Shown here piece by piece: positions 1 through 10,393 of a DNA stretch of 55,492 nucleotides. The stretch is taken from assembly GCA_017449675.1 (NCBI GenBank), contig JAFTFG010000014.1:1-55492 (forward strand). The letters are read 5' to 3'. This DNA is from Prevotella sp. Its GTDB lineage: Bacteria; Bacteroidota; Bacteroidia; Bacteroidales; Bacteroidaceae. Numbering within the stretch: position 1 is the first letter of the stretch; each line of letters begins with the position of its first letter. Under the pieces are notes generated by a model. The model ran no database searches. It saw only the letters and a program-made list of their open reading frames with translations, and was not told the origin of the DNA. The position numbers were made by a program, and so were the translations under genes.

Positions 1-156
1 AATATATATAAATATAAGTAAAAATAGGGTTCCCGTTTTTTTAATTGTTACTGTTACTAACTGTTACGTTGGCATGAGGAAGTTGCAAAAATAATTGACA
101 GAACCTCCCCGCAGGCTCCCGAGAATGAATCCGGACGGAGCGGAAGGGCAATCGGA

Positions 157-249
157 ACGGAGCAGATTGGTGTTTTGCTGCCTCACGATTGACCATCTGC
201 TCCGTCTAGATTTAGAAGTGCATACAACCAACTGGAACACAGACAGTTG
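157..249. other. Structured intergenic segment beyond the 3' end of guaA
   Basis: The first 309 bases hold no convincing gene. An 11-bp perfect inverted repeat (ACGGAGCAGAT at 157-167, ATCTGCTCCGT at 195-205), extended by GGT/ACC on the loop side after one extra base, makes a strong stem. A small second stem pairs CAACTG at 229-234 with CAGTTG at 244-249. Neither is followed by a T run, so a simple terminator is not supported. It may be a 3' UTR structure of guaA, which ends at 310 on the minus strand. Confidence 0.45.
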
Positions 250-309
250 CGCGCTTTACCGTTCCCCTCTGAATTATCTTAACAAATATCGGTTCACATT
301 TCATTACAT

Positions 310-1836
310 CTACTCCCACTCGATCGTTGCGGGTGGTTTGGAGGAGATATCGTAGCAGACGCGGTTGACACCACGTACCTTATTGATAATCTCATTAGAC
401 ACCTTCGCCATGAAGTCGTAAGGCAGATGGGCCCAGTCGGCTGTCATCGCATCGGTAGAGGTGACGGCACGGAGAGCCACAGGATGCTCATAGGTACGCT
501 CATCACCCATCACACCGACAGAGCGGACGGTAGAGAGCAGGATGGCACCGGCCTGCCATATCTGGTCGTAAAGTCCCCACTCCCGCAAAGCACGGATATA
601 GATATCGTCGGCATCCTGCAGGACACGTACCTTCTCTGGAGTGATATCACCCAAGATACGGACGGCAAGACCTGGCCCCGGAAACGGGTGACGGGTGATG
701 AGATGCTCGGGCATACCCAGTTGACGACCTACACGGCGCACCTCGTCCTTGAACAGCCATTTCAGCGGCTCACACAGTTGGAGGTTCATCTCCTTGGGCA
801 GTCCGCCTACGTTATGGTGGCTCTTGATGACCTTCCCCGTGATATTCAGCGACTCGATACGGTCAGGATAGATCGTACCCTGTGCTAACCATTTCGCATC
901 CGTGATCTTCTTCGCCTCCGCATTAAACACCTCCACGAAGTCACGTCCGATGATCTTACGCTTCTGTTCCGGATCCGTCACTCCTGCCAGGTCGCCAAAG
1001 AACTTTTGGGAAGCATCCACACCAATGACATTCAGTCCCAGTACCTTATAGTCGTCCATCACCTGTGTGAACTCGTTCTTACGCAGCATACCATGGTCGA
1101 CGAAGATACAGGTGAGGTTCTTACCGATTGCCCTGTTGAGGAGGACGGCAGCCACCGAGGAGTCGACACCACCCGAGAGACCGAGGATGACACGGTCGTC
1201 ACCGATCTGTTCTTTCAGTTCCTTCACCGTCGTATCGACAAACGAGGCCGCACTCCAGTCTTGGCGAGAGCCACAGATATCCACCACGAAGTTACGCAGC
1301 AACTGTGTACCCTGTACCGTATGGAACACCTCCGGATGGAACTGGACCGCCCAGACAGGCTGTTGGGTAGAGGCATAAGCAGCGAATTTCACATCCGCTG
1401 TCGAGGCGATACACTCGAAACCGTCAGGGATGGCGGTGATGGTATCACCATGACTCATCCATACCTGTGAGCCTTTCTCGAAGCCCTTGAAGAGCGGGGT
1501 GTCGAGGTTGATGGTCTCCAAATGGGCACGACCGTACTCACGGGAGTCCGCTTTTTCCACCTTACCACCAAGGGTATGCGAGATAAACTGCGCACCATAG
1601 CAGATACCCAGCACAGGCAGTCTGCCTACAAACTGGCTCAGGTCTACCTTGAAGGCCTCAGGATCGTGGACGCTGTAGGGCGAGCCACTGAGAATCACGC
1701 CAATCACCGAAGGATCGTCCTTCGGGAACTTGTTATAAGGCAGGATCTCGCAGAAGGTATCCAGTTCACGGACACGGCGACCAATCAGTTGTGTCGTCTG
1801 TGAACCGAAGTCCAAAATGATAATCTTCTGTTGCAT
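310..1836 (-). CDS. guaA: GMP synthase (glutamine-hydrolysing)
   Basis: Converts XMP, ATP and glutamine to GMP in the cytoplasm, the last step of guanine nucleotide synthesis. The 508-residue protein has the usual order: a class I glutamine amidotransferase domain (about 1-190) with nucleophile Cys79 in GICYG and the downstream QFHPEV histidine-glutamate motif, then the ATP pyrophosphatase domain opening with the P-loop SGGVDSS, then the dimerisation domain ending in IEWE. Length and start are normal. It lies 20 bp after the MurU-like gene on the same strand, so it is probably the last gene of a three-gene transcript. Identification is secure. Confidence 0.97.
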   Translation of the reverse strand: MQQKIIILDFGSQTTQLIGRRVRELDTFCEILPYNKFPKDDPSVIGVILSGSPYSVHDPEAFKVDLSQFVGRLPVLGICYGAQFISHTLGGKVEKADSREYGRAHLETINLDTPLFKGFEKGSQVWMSHGDTITAIPDGFECIASTADVKFAAYASTQQPVWAVQFHPEVFHTVQGTQLLRNFVVDICGSRQDWSAASFVDTTVKELKEQIGDDRVILGLSGGVDSSVAAVLLNRAIGKNLTCIFVDHGMLRKNEFTQVMDDYKVLGLNVIGVDASQKFFGDLAGVTDPEQKRKIIGRDFVEVFNAEAKKITDAKWLAQGTIYPDRIESLNITGKVIKSHHNVGGLPKEMNLQLCEPLKWLFKDEVRRVGRQLGMPEHLITRHPFPGPGLAVRILGDITPEKVRVLQDADDIYIRALREWGLYDQIWQAGAILLSTVRSVGVMGDERTYEHPVALRAVTSTDAMTADWAHLPYDFMAKVSNEIINKVRGVNRVCYDISSKPPATIEWE

Positions 1837-1856
1837 ACTTTATCTAAATTAAGAGT

Positions 1857-2600
1857 TTATAATTCGTTAAGGAAGTCCTCTGCCGCCTGGAGCGTATCGA
1901 GTTTTCCGACATCCAACAGGCGCAAGTCTTTCTGTTCCCGTCCCATCACCTTCGCACGGTCACAGTTACGGAGGTAGAAGTCAATGATAGGGAAACGGTC
2001 GCCCCACTCCTCCATCCTCGCAAATAGCGAGGGATGGAACACATGGATGCCGGAGAAAGCGAGTCTTTTGAGTTGGCTATCAGCCATTAGCCCTGGGTTG
2101 TTGGCGACAGGACCTTTCAGTTCTCCCGTCTCGATATTCGTCCAACCTTGCAGTCGGAAGGTCTCATCGAAGAGCAGGTAACGCTTCGTCTGCCGCTGGC
2201 TGACCAACAGGAGCGCATCTGTCTGTTGAGCCTGCTCATACAGAGTGGAGAGATTGATATTACTCAGGATATCCACATTATGGATTAAGATCGGACTGTC
2301 AGACTCAAACAAAGGCATTGCCTTCTTGATACCTCCTCCCGTCTCCAACAGTTTCTCCCGTTCGTCACTGACACGGATATCCAGTCCGAAGTGATTATTG
2401 TCATGAAGATAGTCGATGATCTGGTCGGCAAAATGATGCACATTGACCACGATACGCTCGAAGCCCGCAGCCTTCAGTCGCATGACGACATGATAGAGCA
2501 ACGGTTGTCCACCCACCGGTACCAATGCCTTTGGCATCGTATCCGTCAACGGCTTCAACCGTGTTCCCAGTCCTGCTGCAAAGATCATCGCCTGCCTCAT
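1857..2600 (-). CDS. MurU-like nucleotidyltransferase (sugar-1-phosphate nucleotidylyltransferase)
   Basis: 247 residues with the nucleotidyltransferase signature at the N-terminus (AAGLGTRLKPLTDTMPKALV) and an HNVDILS metal-binding aspartate motif. The family activates sugar 1-phosphates with an NTP. The gene directly follows an AmgK-like sugar kinase with a 20-bp gap. In the AmgK/MurU peptidoglycan-recycling route, AmgK makes MurNAc-1-phosphate (or GlcNAc-1-phosphate) and MurU makes UDP-MurNAc from it, so MurNAc-1-phosphate uridylyltransferase is the best inference. The sequence alone cannot exclude another sugar phosphate. Confidence 0.8.
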   Translation of the reverse strand: MRQAMIFAAGLGTRLKPLTDTMPKALVPVGGQPLLYHVVMRLKAAGFERIVVNVHHFADQIIDYLHDNNHFGLDIRVSDEREKLLETGGGIKKAMPLFESDSPILIHNVDILSNINLSTLYEQAQQTDALLLVSQRQTKRYLLFDETFRLQGWTNIETGELKGPVANNPGLMADSQLKRLAFSGIHVFHPSLFARMEEWGDRFPIIDFYLRNCDRAKVMGREQKDLRLLDVGKLDTLQAAEDFLNEL

Positions 2601-2620
2601 ATCTATTCTTCGTTAAGCGT

Positions 2621-4153
2621 TCATAGTCTGGGGAGGATTTGAGTGATCCCCTGTTCACGGTGACAGATATGCACCTCCACGCCGAACTTCTGATGGATAT
2701 GCTCTGCCAGATGCTGGGCGGAATAGACACTACGGTGCTGTCCACCCGTACATCCGAATGAGAACATCAGGGAGGTGAAGCCACGCTGGATATAACGGCG
2801 CACGTGAGCATCAGCCAATTTATAGACACTCTTGAGGAATGTCAGGATCTCCCCGTCATCCTCCAGGAAACGGATGACAGGCTCATCGAGACCCGTCAGT
2901 TGCTTATACGGCTCATAACGCCCTGGGTTGTGCGTACTGCGGCAGTCAAACACATAACCGCCCCCGTTGCCACTCTCATCCTCGGGGATGCCCTTACGAT
3001 AGGAGAAACTGAATACCTTCACCACCAACGGACCTTGTGCGTCATACTTGGAGAAGGTTGCCGGACCATCCTGTGGATGCGGGGTATAAGGGTTATTATC
3101 CGTCGTCTTATAGCCATCGGCACGACTGGCTGTCGTCGCTATCTGGCGGAACTGCGGCAACTCCGTCAACCGGTCCAGCAGCGACACCAGGTAAGGATAG
3201 GGGAAGTCCGTGACCTCCAACAGTTCCCGCAGGTTCTGAATGGCAGGTGGTATGGACGTGATGAAATGCTGTTTCCGTTCAAAGTAACCCCGGAAGCCAT
3301 AGGCACCCAGCACCTGTAGGATACGGAACAGGACGAAGAGTGACAGACGAGCCACGAAATGATGGGGTGTGGGTACCTCCGTAAACTGCTTCAGCGCATT
3401 ATAGTATTCATACACCAGTTCACGACGCAACTTATACGGATATTTCGCTGAGGCCTGCCACAGGAACGAGGCCAGGTCATAATAGTAAGGCCCCTTACGC
3501 CCCCCTTGGAAATCGATGAAGTAAGGATTTCCCTTAGGATCAAGCATCACATTACGGGCCTGGAAGTCACGATACAGGAACGCCTCACACTTCTCGGCCG
3601 TCAGGTCTTTGGCCAACAGACGGAAGTCAGCCTCCAGTTTCAGTTCATGGAAATCCAACTCCGTCGCCTTCAGGAAACAGTATTTGAAATAATTCAGGTC
3701 GAAGAGGACGGAATCCACATCAAACTCAGCCTGCGGATAACAGTTGGAGAAGTCCAGTTCCCGTGCCCCTCGCATCTGGATATTAGGCAACTCACGGATG
3801 GTACGCCGCAGGAGTTCCTGTTCCTTCAGTGTATAACGCCCACCTGCCTCACGGCCTCCCCGGATGGCATCAAACAGAGACACCGTTCCCAGATCGGTCT
3901 GCAGGTAGCGCAACTCATCCTCACTGACAGCCAGCAGATGCGGTACCGGCAACTGCCGCTTGGTGAAATGGCGACAGAGATAGACGAACGCATGGTTCTC
4001 ATCCCTACTGGTACCGATGACACCTACCACCGTTGAGCCGTCGTGTGCCGTCATCCGATAGTAGACACGGTTGCTACCCGCAACAGGCAACTGCTCTGTC
4101 TGTGCGGGCTCTGCCCCACTCCATTTCTTGTATAGTTCTAATAACTGATGCAT
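2621..4153 (-). CDS. AmgK-like sugar kinase fused to a RapZ C-terminal domain
   Basis: A 510-residue two-domain protein. Residues about 1-345 are an aminoglycoside-phosphotransferase-type kinase with catalytic loop YRDFQARN (Asp196) and metal-binding IDFQGG (Asp214). This fold includes AmgK, the anomeric N-acetylmuramate/N-acetylglucosamine kinase. Residues about 374-510 match the C-terminal domain of RapZ, with the hallmark GCTGGQHRS at 467-475. In enterobacteria that domain senses glucosamine-6-phosphate and binds the GlmZ/GlmY RNAs. The RapZ N-terminal Walker P-loop domain is absent. The gene heads the operon with murU and guaA; its promoter is at 4167-4174, about ten bases upstream of the start. 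The fusion suggests a cell-wall sugar kinase gated by amino-sugar level, which is inference. Confidence 0.82.
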   Translation of the reverse strand: MHQLLELYKKWSGAEPAQTEQLPVAGSNRVYYRMTAHDGSTVVGVIGTSRDENHAFVYLCRHFTKRQLPVPHLLAVSEDELRYLQTDLGTVSLFDAIRGGREAGGRYTLKEQELLRRTIRELPNIQMRGARELDFSNCYPQAEFDVDSVLFDLNYFKYCFLKATELDFHELKLEADFRLLAKDLTAEKCEAFLYRDFQARNVMLDPKGNPYFIDFQGGRKGPYYYDLASFLWQASAKYPYKLRRELVYEYYNALKQFTEVPTPHHFVARLSLFVLFRILQVLGAYGFRGYFERKQHFITSIPPAIQNLRELLEVTDFPYPYLVSLLDRLTELPQFRQIATTASRADGYKTTDNNPYTPHPQDGPATFSKYDAQGPLVVKVFSFSYRKGIPEDESGNGGGYVFDCRSTHNPGRYEPYKQLTGLDEPVIRFLEDDGEILTFLKSVYKLADAHVRRYIQRGFTSLMFSFGCTGGQHRSVYSAQHLAEHIHQKFGVEVHICHREQGITQILPRL

Positions 4154-4166
4154 ATGATAGTGGATG

Positions 4167-4174
4167 CAAAGATA
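4167..4174 (-). promoter_or_regulatory. -7 promoter element of the kinase-murU-guaA unit
   Basis: On the minus strand the sequence reads TATCTTTGCA, a match to the Bacteroidetes TAnnTTTG -7 box. It leaves a leader of roughly ten bases before the ATG at 4153. The -33 element is weak. Confidence 0.6.
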
Positions 4175-4245
4175 CTCAAATAAATCGAGAAATAATCATC
4201 ATACTTCGATAATTAACAATTATTGCAAGGTGGCAGGCATCGGGA

Positions 4246-4382
4246 TAAAAAAATCCGATTGTCATCACGACAATCGAATTCTAAAACAAACTACTTAAAA
4301 ACTAATCTACTAAAACAAATCAAAAAAATATCTTTATTTTGCTAAATCCTAATATTAATTTGTCCCGGCTTTTAACCTTTTG
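4246..4382 (-). ncRNA. Candidate small RNA with its own promoter and terminator
   Basis: The 370-base gap between groL and the kinase gene contains a complete minus-strand transcription unit. A -7 box TAACTTTG lies at 4389-4396 with a TTTG -33 element at the standard 19-bp spacing. About 110 bases of T/TAG-rich sequence without an ORF follow. A perfect 8-bp stem (CGATTGTC at 4256-4263, GACAATCG at 4269-4276) is then followed on the minus strand by seven T in a row. This is the layout of an independent small RNA of about 137 nt. I recognise no known family. Confidence 0.55.
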
Positions 4383-4466
4383 ACACTGCAAAGTTAAGAA
4401 GATTAGCGACACAAAACAAATATTTTCTGCGAAAAAACAAACGAAATTGATGTATGTCAAGACGAA

Positions 4467-4488
4467 GGGCCGGAAAAACTTCCGACCC
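4467..4488 (-). terminator. Hairpin just downstream of groL
   Basis: A 9-bp stem with a 4-nt loop, containing one G-U pair when read on the minus strand, begins 33 bases after the groL stop codon. The T run (4493-4498) is on the plus-strand side, so it is not a textbook minus-strand terminator. It may mark the 3' end of the groESL mRNA by processing. Confidence 0.45.
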
Positions 4489-4520
4489 CTCATTTTTTGA
4501 TATGTCTGGTTTACAAAATG

Positions 4521-6158
<1,638 letters not shown>

Positions 6159-6171
6159 TTATTTTTTTTAT

Positions 6172-6207
6172 TCGAGATATCGATATAACGAGACATCGAT
6201 ATATCGA
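6172..6207. repeat. ATATCGA-rich spacer between groES and groEL
   Basis: The 65-bp gap between groES and groEL contains clustered, partly palindromic TCGAGATATCGATATAACGA and ACATCGATATATCGAGGT motifs. Similar clusters occur at 17112-17157, 18761-18790 and 52619-52671, always outside genes. Function unknown. Confidence 0.5.
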
Positions 6208-6217
6208 GGTTATTCTT

Positions 6218-6490
6218 TTATTTCTCAATCACTGCGAGAACATCACTCTGACGCATCATCAGGTATTTCTCACCCTCGAACTCCAGTTCAGTACCACTGT
6301 ACTTGCCATACAGTACCTCATCACCTGCCTTCAGGACCATCTCTTCATCTTTGGTTCCCTGACCTACGGCCTTGATGGTTCCGTGCAGGGGTTTCTCCTT
6401 AGCAGTATCAGGAATAATGATACCACCGATTTTCTCTTCTGCCGGTGCTGGCATTACCAGTACGCGGTCTCCTAATGGTTTGATATTCAT
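6218..6490 (-). CDS. groS: Co-chaperonin GroES (10 kDa)
   Basis: 90 residues, starting [20 protein letters not shown] and carrying the mobile loop [17 protein letters not shown] that docks on GroEL. It caps the GroEL ring as a heptamer. It is the first gene of the groES-groEL operon. The leader contains an inverted repeat and a -24/-12-like sequence (6532-6573) in place of an obvious TAnnTTTG box, which fits heat-shock-type control. Confidence 0.97.
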   Translation of the reverse strand: MNIKPLGDRVLVMPAPAEEKIGGIIIPDTAKEKPLHGTIKAVGQGTKDEEMVLKAGDEVLYGKYSGTELEFEGEKYLMMRQSDVLAVIEK

Positions 6491-6531
6491 ATTGCTTTAT
6501 GTTTTAAAATGAAACTTGCTGTCATCGAGTC

Positions 6532-6573
6532 AGCGAAAAATGTGCCAATCTATCCCAACTGACACTTTGGCAG
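6532..6573 (-). promoter_or_regulatory. Likely groESL promoter/operator region
   Basis: On the minus strand CTGCCAAAGTGTCAG (6573-6559) is an imperfect inverted repeat, followed ten bases later by TTGGCACATTTTTCGCT (6548-6532). The second element has the GG-N10-GC spacing of sigma-54 promoters, and a start about 12 bases on would give a leader of roughly 30 nt. No TAnnTTTG box is present nearby. The sigma factor is inferred, not shown. Confidence 0.5.
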
Positions 6574-6610
6574 AGTACCCCAATCACCTTATTTATATAT
6601 CGAATCGAGA

Positions 6611-6656
6611 AAACTCAAATAAAATTTGGTTTTCTTCTCACTTATTCGTACCTTTG
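6611..6656 (+). promoter_or_regulatory. Promoter of the sppA-lpxK-punA-thiL operon
   Basis: A TTTGG -33 element, 19 bp, then TACCTTTG at 6649-6656, preceded by an A/T-rich block. The spacer ends CTTATTCG and is nearly identical to those at 24.7, 46.7 and 49.3 kb. It sits 27 bp before the ATG at 6684, which decides that start over the in-frame ATG at 6516. Confidence 0.8.
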
Positions 6657-6683
6657 CGGCATGTTATCAATTATAAACAGGTT

Positions 6684-8456
6684 ATGAAAGACTTTATCAA
6701 GTATGTGTTTGCCACTGTTACAGGCATTGTCGTTTTCTCCCTGATTATGGGAATCTTCTTTGTGATCTCATTAGTTGGACTAGCCGCCTCATCCGCCTCC
6801 ACTGTCCCTGTGGAGAAGAACTCCGTGTTCACCCTGATGCTCTCCGGACAGGTTGACGAGCGGGCAGAAGACGATATCATCGGAGAGTTGACCGGTCAGA
6901 TCAGTGAGCATATCGGACTGGACGACATCATTTCGGCTATCAAGAAGGCTAAAGAGAACGAAGACATCAAGGGTATCTACCTGGAGGCAGGTCTGTTCTC
7001 CATCGACACCCCGGCCTCAGCCCATGCTATCCGCGAGGCCTTGCTGGACTTCAAGAAAAGCGGTAAATGGATCATCGCCTATGGTGACAGTTACACACAG
7101 ACCACCTATTATATCTGCTCGGCTGCCGACAAGATATATCTGAACCCACAAGGAATGGTTGACTGGCACGGTCTTGCCGCCAACCCCTATTTCCTGAAAG
7201 ACCTGTTGGCCAAGTTCGGAGTGAAGTACCAACTCTGTAAGGTTGGAAAATACAAGAGTGCCCCAGAGATGATGACTGCCGACCAGATGAGTGAGCCCAA
7301 CCGTGAACAGGTGACGGCATATATCACGGGGATCTGGAACGTGATGCTGAAAGACGTATCAGCCAGCCGTAAGATTGCCGTTGACTCGCTGAACGCCTAC
7401 GCCGACCGTTTCGTGGCTCTTGCCGACCAGTCTGACCTGGTGAAGATCAAGATGGTAGACAAACTGATGTATACCGACGAGGTAAAGGGAGAGATTAAGA
7501 AACTCCTGAAGATTGACGCTGACGAGCATATCAACCAGGTTCCTCTCGCCGATATGGTCAATGTGAAAGGTAAGAAAGAGAAAGGTGAGGAGATTGCCGT
7601 CTATTATGCCTATGGTGAGATCGTCGACTCAGAGACGGGCAGTCTGGCCCAGCAGGAACATAGCATCGTGGCTAACGTGGTCTGCAAGGACCTGGAGAAA
7701 CTGGCCAACGATGATGACGTGAAGGCCGTTGTCCTCCGTGTCAACTCCCCTGGCGGTTCCGCCTATGCCTCTGAACAGATATGGCATGCCGTCACTAACC
7801 TGAAGGCCAAGAAGCCTGTGGTCGTATCGATGGGTGGCTATGCTGCCTCTGGCGGTTACTATATCAGTTGCAATGCCAACTATATCTACTCTGAGCCTAC
7901 CACGATTACAGGTTCTATCGGTATCTTCGGCATGTTCCCCGACTTCAGCGGTCTGTTGACAGACAAGTTGGGAGTGAAATTCGATGAGGTGAAGACCAAC
8001 AAACACGCAGCCTTCGGTACGATGGCACGTCCTTTCAACGAAGAGGAGATGGCTTTGCTCGACCAGTATATCGGTCGTGGCTACGAACTGTTCCGTAAGC
8101 GTGTGGCTGACGGTAGAAAACTGTCGGTTGAGGCCGTAGAGGAAATCGCACAGGGCCGTGTATGGCTGGGTAACGATGCCCTTGGCATCAAACTGGTAGA
8201 TGCCATCGGCTCTTTAGACGACGCTGTCAAGAAAGCCGCTCAGTTGGCTAAACTCAGTGAGTACAAGACCTCCAACTATCCCGAGCCGACCGATTGGATA
8301 GACCAGTTCCTCGCTCAGGCAGGTAAGAAGAACTACCTCGACGAACAGATGCGTGTCACGCTGGGTGAATACTATGCACCGTTCCGTTATCTGAAGGATA
8401 TCAACAAACGGAACGCCATCCAGACACGCTTACCCTATTTCCTGACCATCCAATAA
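6684..8456 (+). CDS. sppA: Signal peptide peptidase SppA, 67-kDa type
   Basis: A 590-residue membrane-bound serine protease that degrades cleaved signal peptides and other membrane-released peptides. One N-terminal membrane segment (about 5-37) is followed by two tandem S49 domains. The catalytic lysine is in GKYKSAPE (Lys191) and the serine in MGGYAASGG (Ser389), arranged as in the E. coli 67-kDa enzyme. The start at 6684 is chosen because the promoter lies at 6649-6656 and the family begins with the membrane anchor. First gene of a four-gene operon, 7 bp before lpxK. Confidence 0.93.
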   Translation: MKDFIKYVFATVTGIVVFSLIMGIFFVISLVGLAASSASTVPVEKNSVFTLMLSGQVDERAEDDIIGELTGQISEHIGLDDIISAIKKAKENEDIKGIYLEAGLFSIDTPASAHAIREALLDFKKSGKWIIAYGDSYTQTTYYICSAADKIYLNPQGMVDWHGLAANPYFLKDLLAKFGVKYQLCKVGKYKSAPEMMTADQMSEPNREQVTAYITGIWNVMLKDVSASRKIAVDSLNAYADRFVALADQSDLVKIKMVDKLMYTDEVKGEIKKLLKIDADEHINQVPLADMVNVKGKKEKGEEIAVYYAYGEIVDSETGSLAQQEHSIVANVVCKDLEKLANDDDVKAVVLRVNSPGGSAYASEQIWHAVTNLKAKKPVVVSMGGYAASGGYYISCNANYIYSEPTTITGSIGIFGMFPDFSGLLTDKLGVKFDEVKTNKHAAFGTMARPFNEEEMALLDQYIGRGYELFRKRVADGRKLSVEAVEEIAQGRVWLGNDALGIKLVDAIGSLDDAVKKAAQLAKLSEYKTSNYPEPTDWIDQFLAQAGKKNYLDEQMRVTLGEYYAPFRYLKDINKRNAIQTRLPYFLTIQ

Positions 8457-8463
8457 GATACGT

Positions 8464-9636
8464 ATGCGAGTAGAGGGCGACTTCATTGTCATCAACAAGT
8501 GGCTATTACCATTCAGTTGGCTCTATGGACTAGGAGTCAAATTACGCAACATGGCCTTTGAACTGGGTATTCTCAAGACCCGTTCCTTTGACGTGCCAGT
8601 AATCTCTGTAGGCAATATCACTGTCGGCGGCACAGGTAAGACCCCTCATGTAGAATACTTGGTCAAGCAACTGAAAGACCTCTTTCATGTCGCTGTCCTC
8701 AGCCGAGGCTATAAGCGGAAGAGTAAGGGATTCATTCTGGCCAACGAACGGTCGACGATGCCGGAGATAGGGGACGAACCTTATCAGATGAAACAGAAAT
8801 TCCCTGAGGTGACGGTAGCCGTCGACAAGAGCCGCTGTCACGGTATCGAGGAACTGACTGACAAAGACAAGAAACTGGATGTCATCCTGTTGGACGACGC
8901 TTTCCAGCATCGCTATGTGAAGCCCGGTGTCAATATCCTGTTGGTGGACTACCACCGCCTGGTCATCTATGATGCCCTGCTCCCTGCCGGACGCCTGCGG
9001 GAGCCTTTGTCAGGAAAAGACCGTGCAGACATCGTCATCATCACGAAATGTCCTAAGGACCTCAAACCGATGGAGTACCGGGTCATCACCAAGGCTATGA
9101 ATCTCTACCCCTATCAGACACTCTATTTCACGACATTAGAGTATGACAAACTACAACCCATCTTCGGAGGAGAGCCGCGTCCACTGGAAAGTCTGCATGC
9201 CGACGAACATGTCTTGCTGCTCACAGGAATCGCCTCACCCGAGCAGATGATCCACGACCTGAAGCCGTATACCAAGCAACTCACCCCGCTGACCTTTGCA
9301 GACCATCACCATTTCAAACCGAAAGACATCCAACTCATCAACGATACTTTCAGTCAACTGTCTGAGCCCCGATGTATCATCACGACCGAGAAAGATGCCA
9401 CCCGTCTGCAAAATGCGGAGAATCTGAGCGATGAAGTACGCCAACATATCTATACCCTTCCTGTCAATATCCGCTTTATGCTGGAACAAGAAGAAATGTT
9501 TAACCAATACATCATAGGCTATGTACGAAAAAATTCAAGAAACAGCATCCTGGTTAAAGGAAAGGATGACCACAAATCCTCAAACAGCCATCATTCTGGG
9601 AACAGGACTCGGACAATTAGCTTCCGAGATAACTGA
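8464..9636 (+). CDS. lpxK: Tetraacyldisaccharide 4'-kinase LpxK
   Basis: Phosphorylates the lipid A disaccharide at the 4' position on the inner face of the cytoplasmic membrane. The 390-residue protein has an N-terminal membrane-associated helix and the Walker A motif GNITVGGTGKTPHVE, then the expected LLDDAFQHR and ADIVIITKCP motifs. The conserved part ends near residue 355 (FNQYIIGYVRKNSRN). The last 35 or so residues are low-complexity and are encoded inside the start of punA, giving a 116-bp overlap in a different frame. Either the tail is real or the stop codon has been lost locally. Confidence 0.94.
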   Translation: MRVEGDFIVINKWLLPFSWLYGLGVKLRNMAFELGILKTRSFDVPVISVGNITVGGTGKTPHVEYLVKQLKDLFHVAVLSRGYKRKSKGFILANERSTMPEIGDEPYQMKQKFPEVTVAVDKSRCHGIEELTDKDKKLDVILLDDAFQHRYVKPGVNILLVDYHRLVIYDALLPAGRLREPLSGKDRADIVIITKCPKDLKPMEYRVITKAMNLYPYQTLYFTTLEYDKLQPIFGGEPRPLESLHADEHVLLLTGIASPEQMIHDLKPYTKQLTPLTFADHHHFKPKDIQLINDTFSQLSEPRCIITTEKDATRLQNAENLSDEVRQHIYTLPVNIRFMLEQEEMFNQYIIGYVRKNSRNSILVKGKDDHKSSNSHHSGNRTRTISFRDN

Positions 9637-10393
9637 CAAGCACGAGATACCCTATACCGAGATCCCTCATTTTCCCGTATCCACAGTCGAAGGACACAGC
9701 GGGAAACTCATCTTCGGCAAGTTAGGAGGTGTTGACATCCTCGCCATGCAGGGACGGTTCCATTTCTATGAGGGCTACTCGATGAAAGAGGTCACCTTCC
9801 CCGTCCGTGTGATGTATGAACTGGGCATCAAGACCCTCTTCGTATCGAATGCCGCAGGCGGCATGAATCCCCAGTTCAAGATTGGCGACCTCATGATTAT
9901 CACCGACCACATCAACTTCTTCCCTGAGCATCCGCTACGTGGTAAGAACTTCCCTACAGGTCCCCGCTTCCCGGATATGCATGAGACCTACGACCAGCAA
10001 CTGATACAACTTGCCACTGAGATAGCCAAGGAGAAGAGCATCCGCATCACCTCTGGTGTCTATATCGGTGTACAGGGTCCTACCTTCGAGACTCCTGCCG
10101 AGTATAAGATGTACCACCTTTTCGGTGCGGATGCCGTCGGCATGTCTACCGTTCCAGAGGTCATCGTGGCTCACCACTGTGGCATCCGCACCTTCGGCAT
10201 CTCCGTCATCACGGACCTCGGAGGCTTTGACGATCCTGTGGAAGTCAGTCATGAGGAGGTACAGGAGGCCGCCAATGCCGCCCAACCGTTTATGACAGAG
10301 ATTATGCGGGAGATGATTATACGCTCGGAGAAGATAGACTCGCAACATAAAGAGACATTCAATACCAATCACCCAACAGAAGGATGGAAATAG
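9521..10393 (+). CDS. punA: Purine nucleoside phosphorylase
   Basis: Cleaves purine nucleosides to base and ribose-1-phosphate for salvage. The 290-residue trimeric-type enzyme has phosphate-binding motifs GTGLG and HSG, the block MQGRFHFYEGYSMKEVTFPV and SNAAGGMN. The start MYEKIQETASWLKERM matches the family N-terminus, so the overlap with lpxK is not a misplaced start. It overlaps thiL by 10 bp, consistent with translational coupling. Confidence 0.95.
   Translation: MYEKIQETASWLKERMTTNPQTAIILGTGLGQLASEITDKHEIPYTEIPHFPVSTVEGHSGKLIFGKLGGVDILAMQGRFHFYEGYSMKEVTFPVRVMYELGIKTLFVSNAAGGMNPQFKIGDLMIITDHINFFPEHPLRGKNFPTGPRFPDMHETYDQQLIQLATEIAKEKSIRITSGVYIGVQGPTFETPAEYKMYHLFGADAVGMSTVPEVIVAHHCGIRTFGISVITDLGGFDDPVEVSHEEVQEAANAAQPFMTEIMREMIIRSEKIDSQHKETFNTNHPTEGWK

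Noticed and set aside
95-355. Plus-strand 86-codon frame at the left end
   Set aside because: No promoter and no recognisable protein; it crosses the 157-205 inverted repeat and runs into the guaA 3' end.
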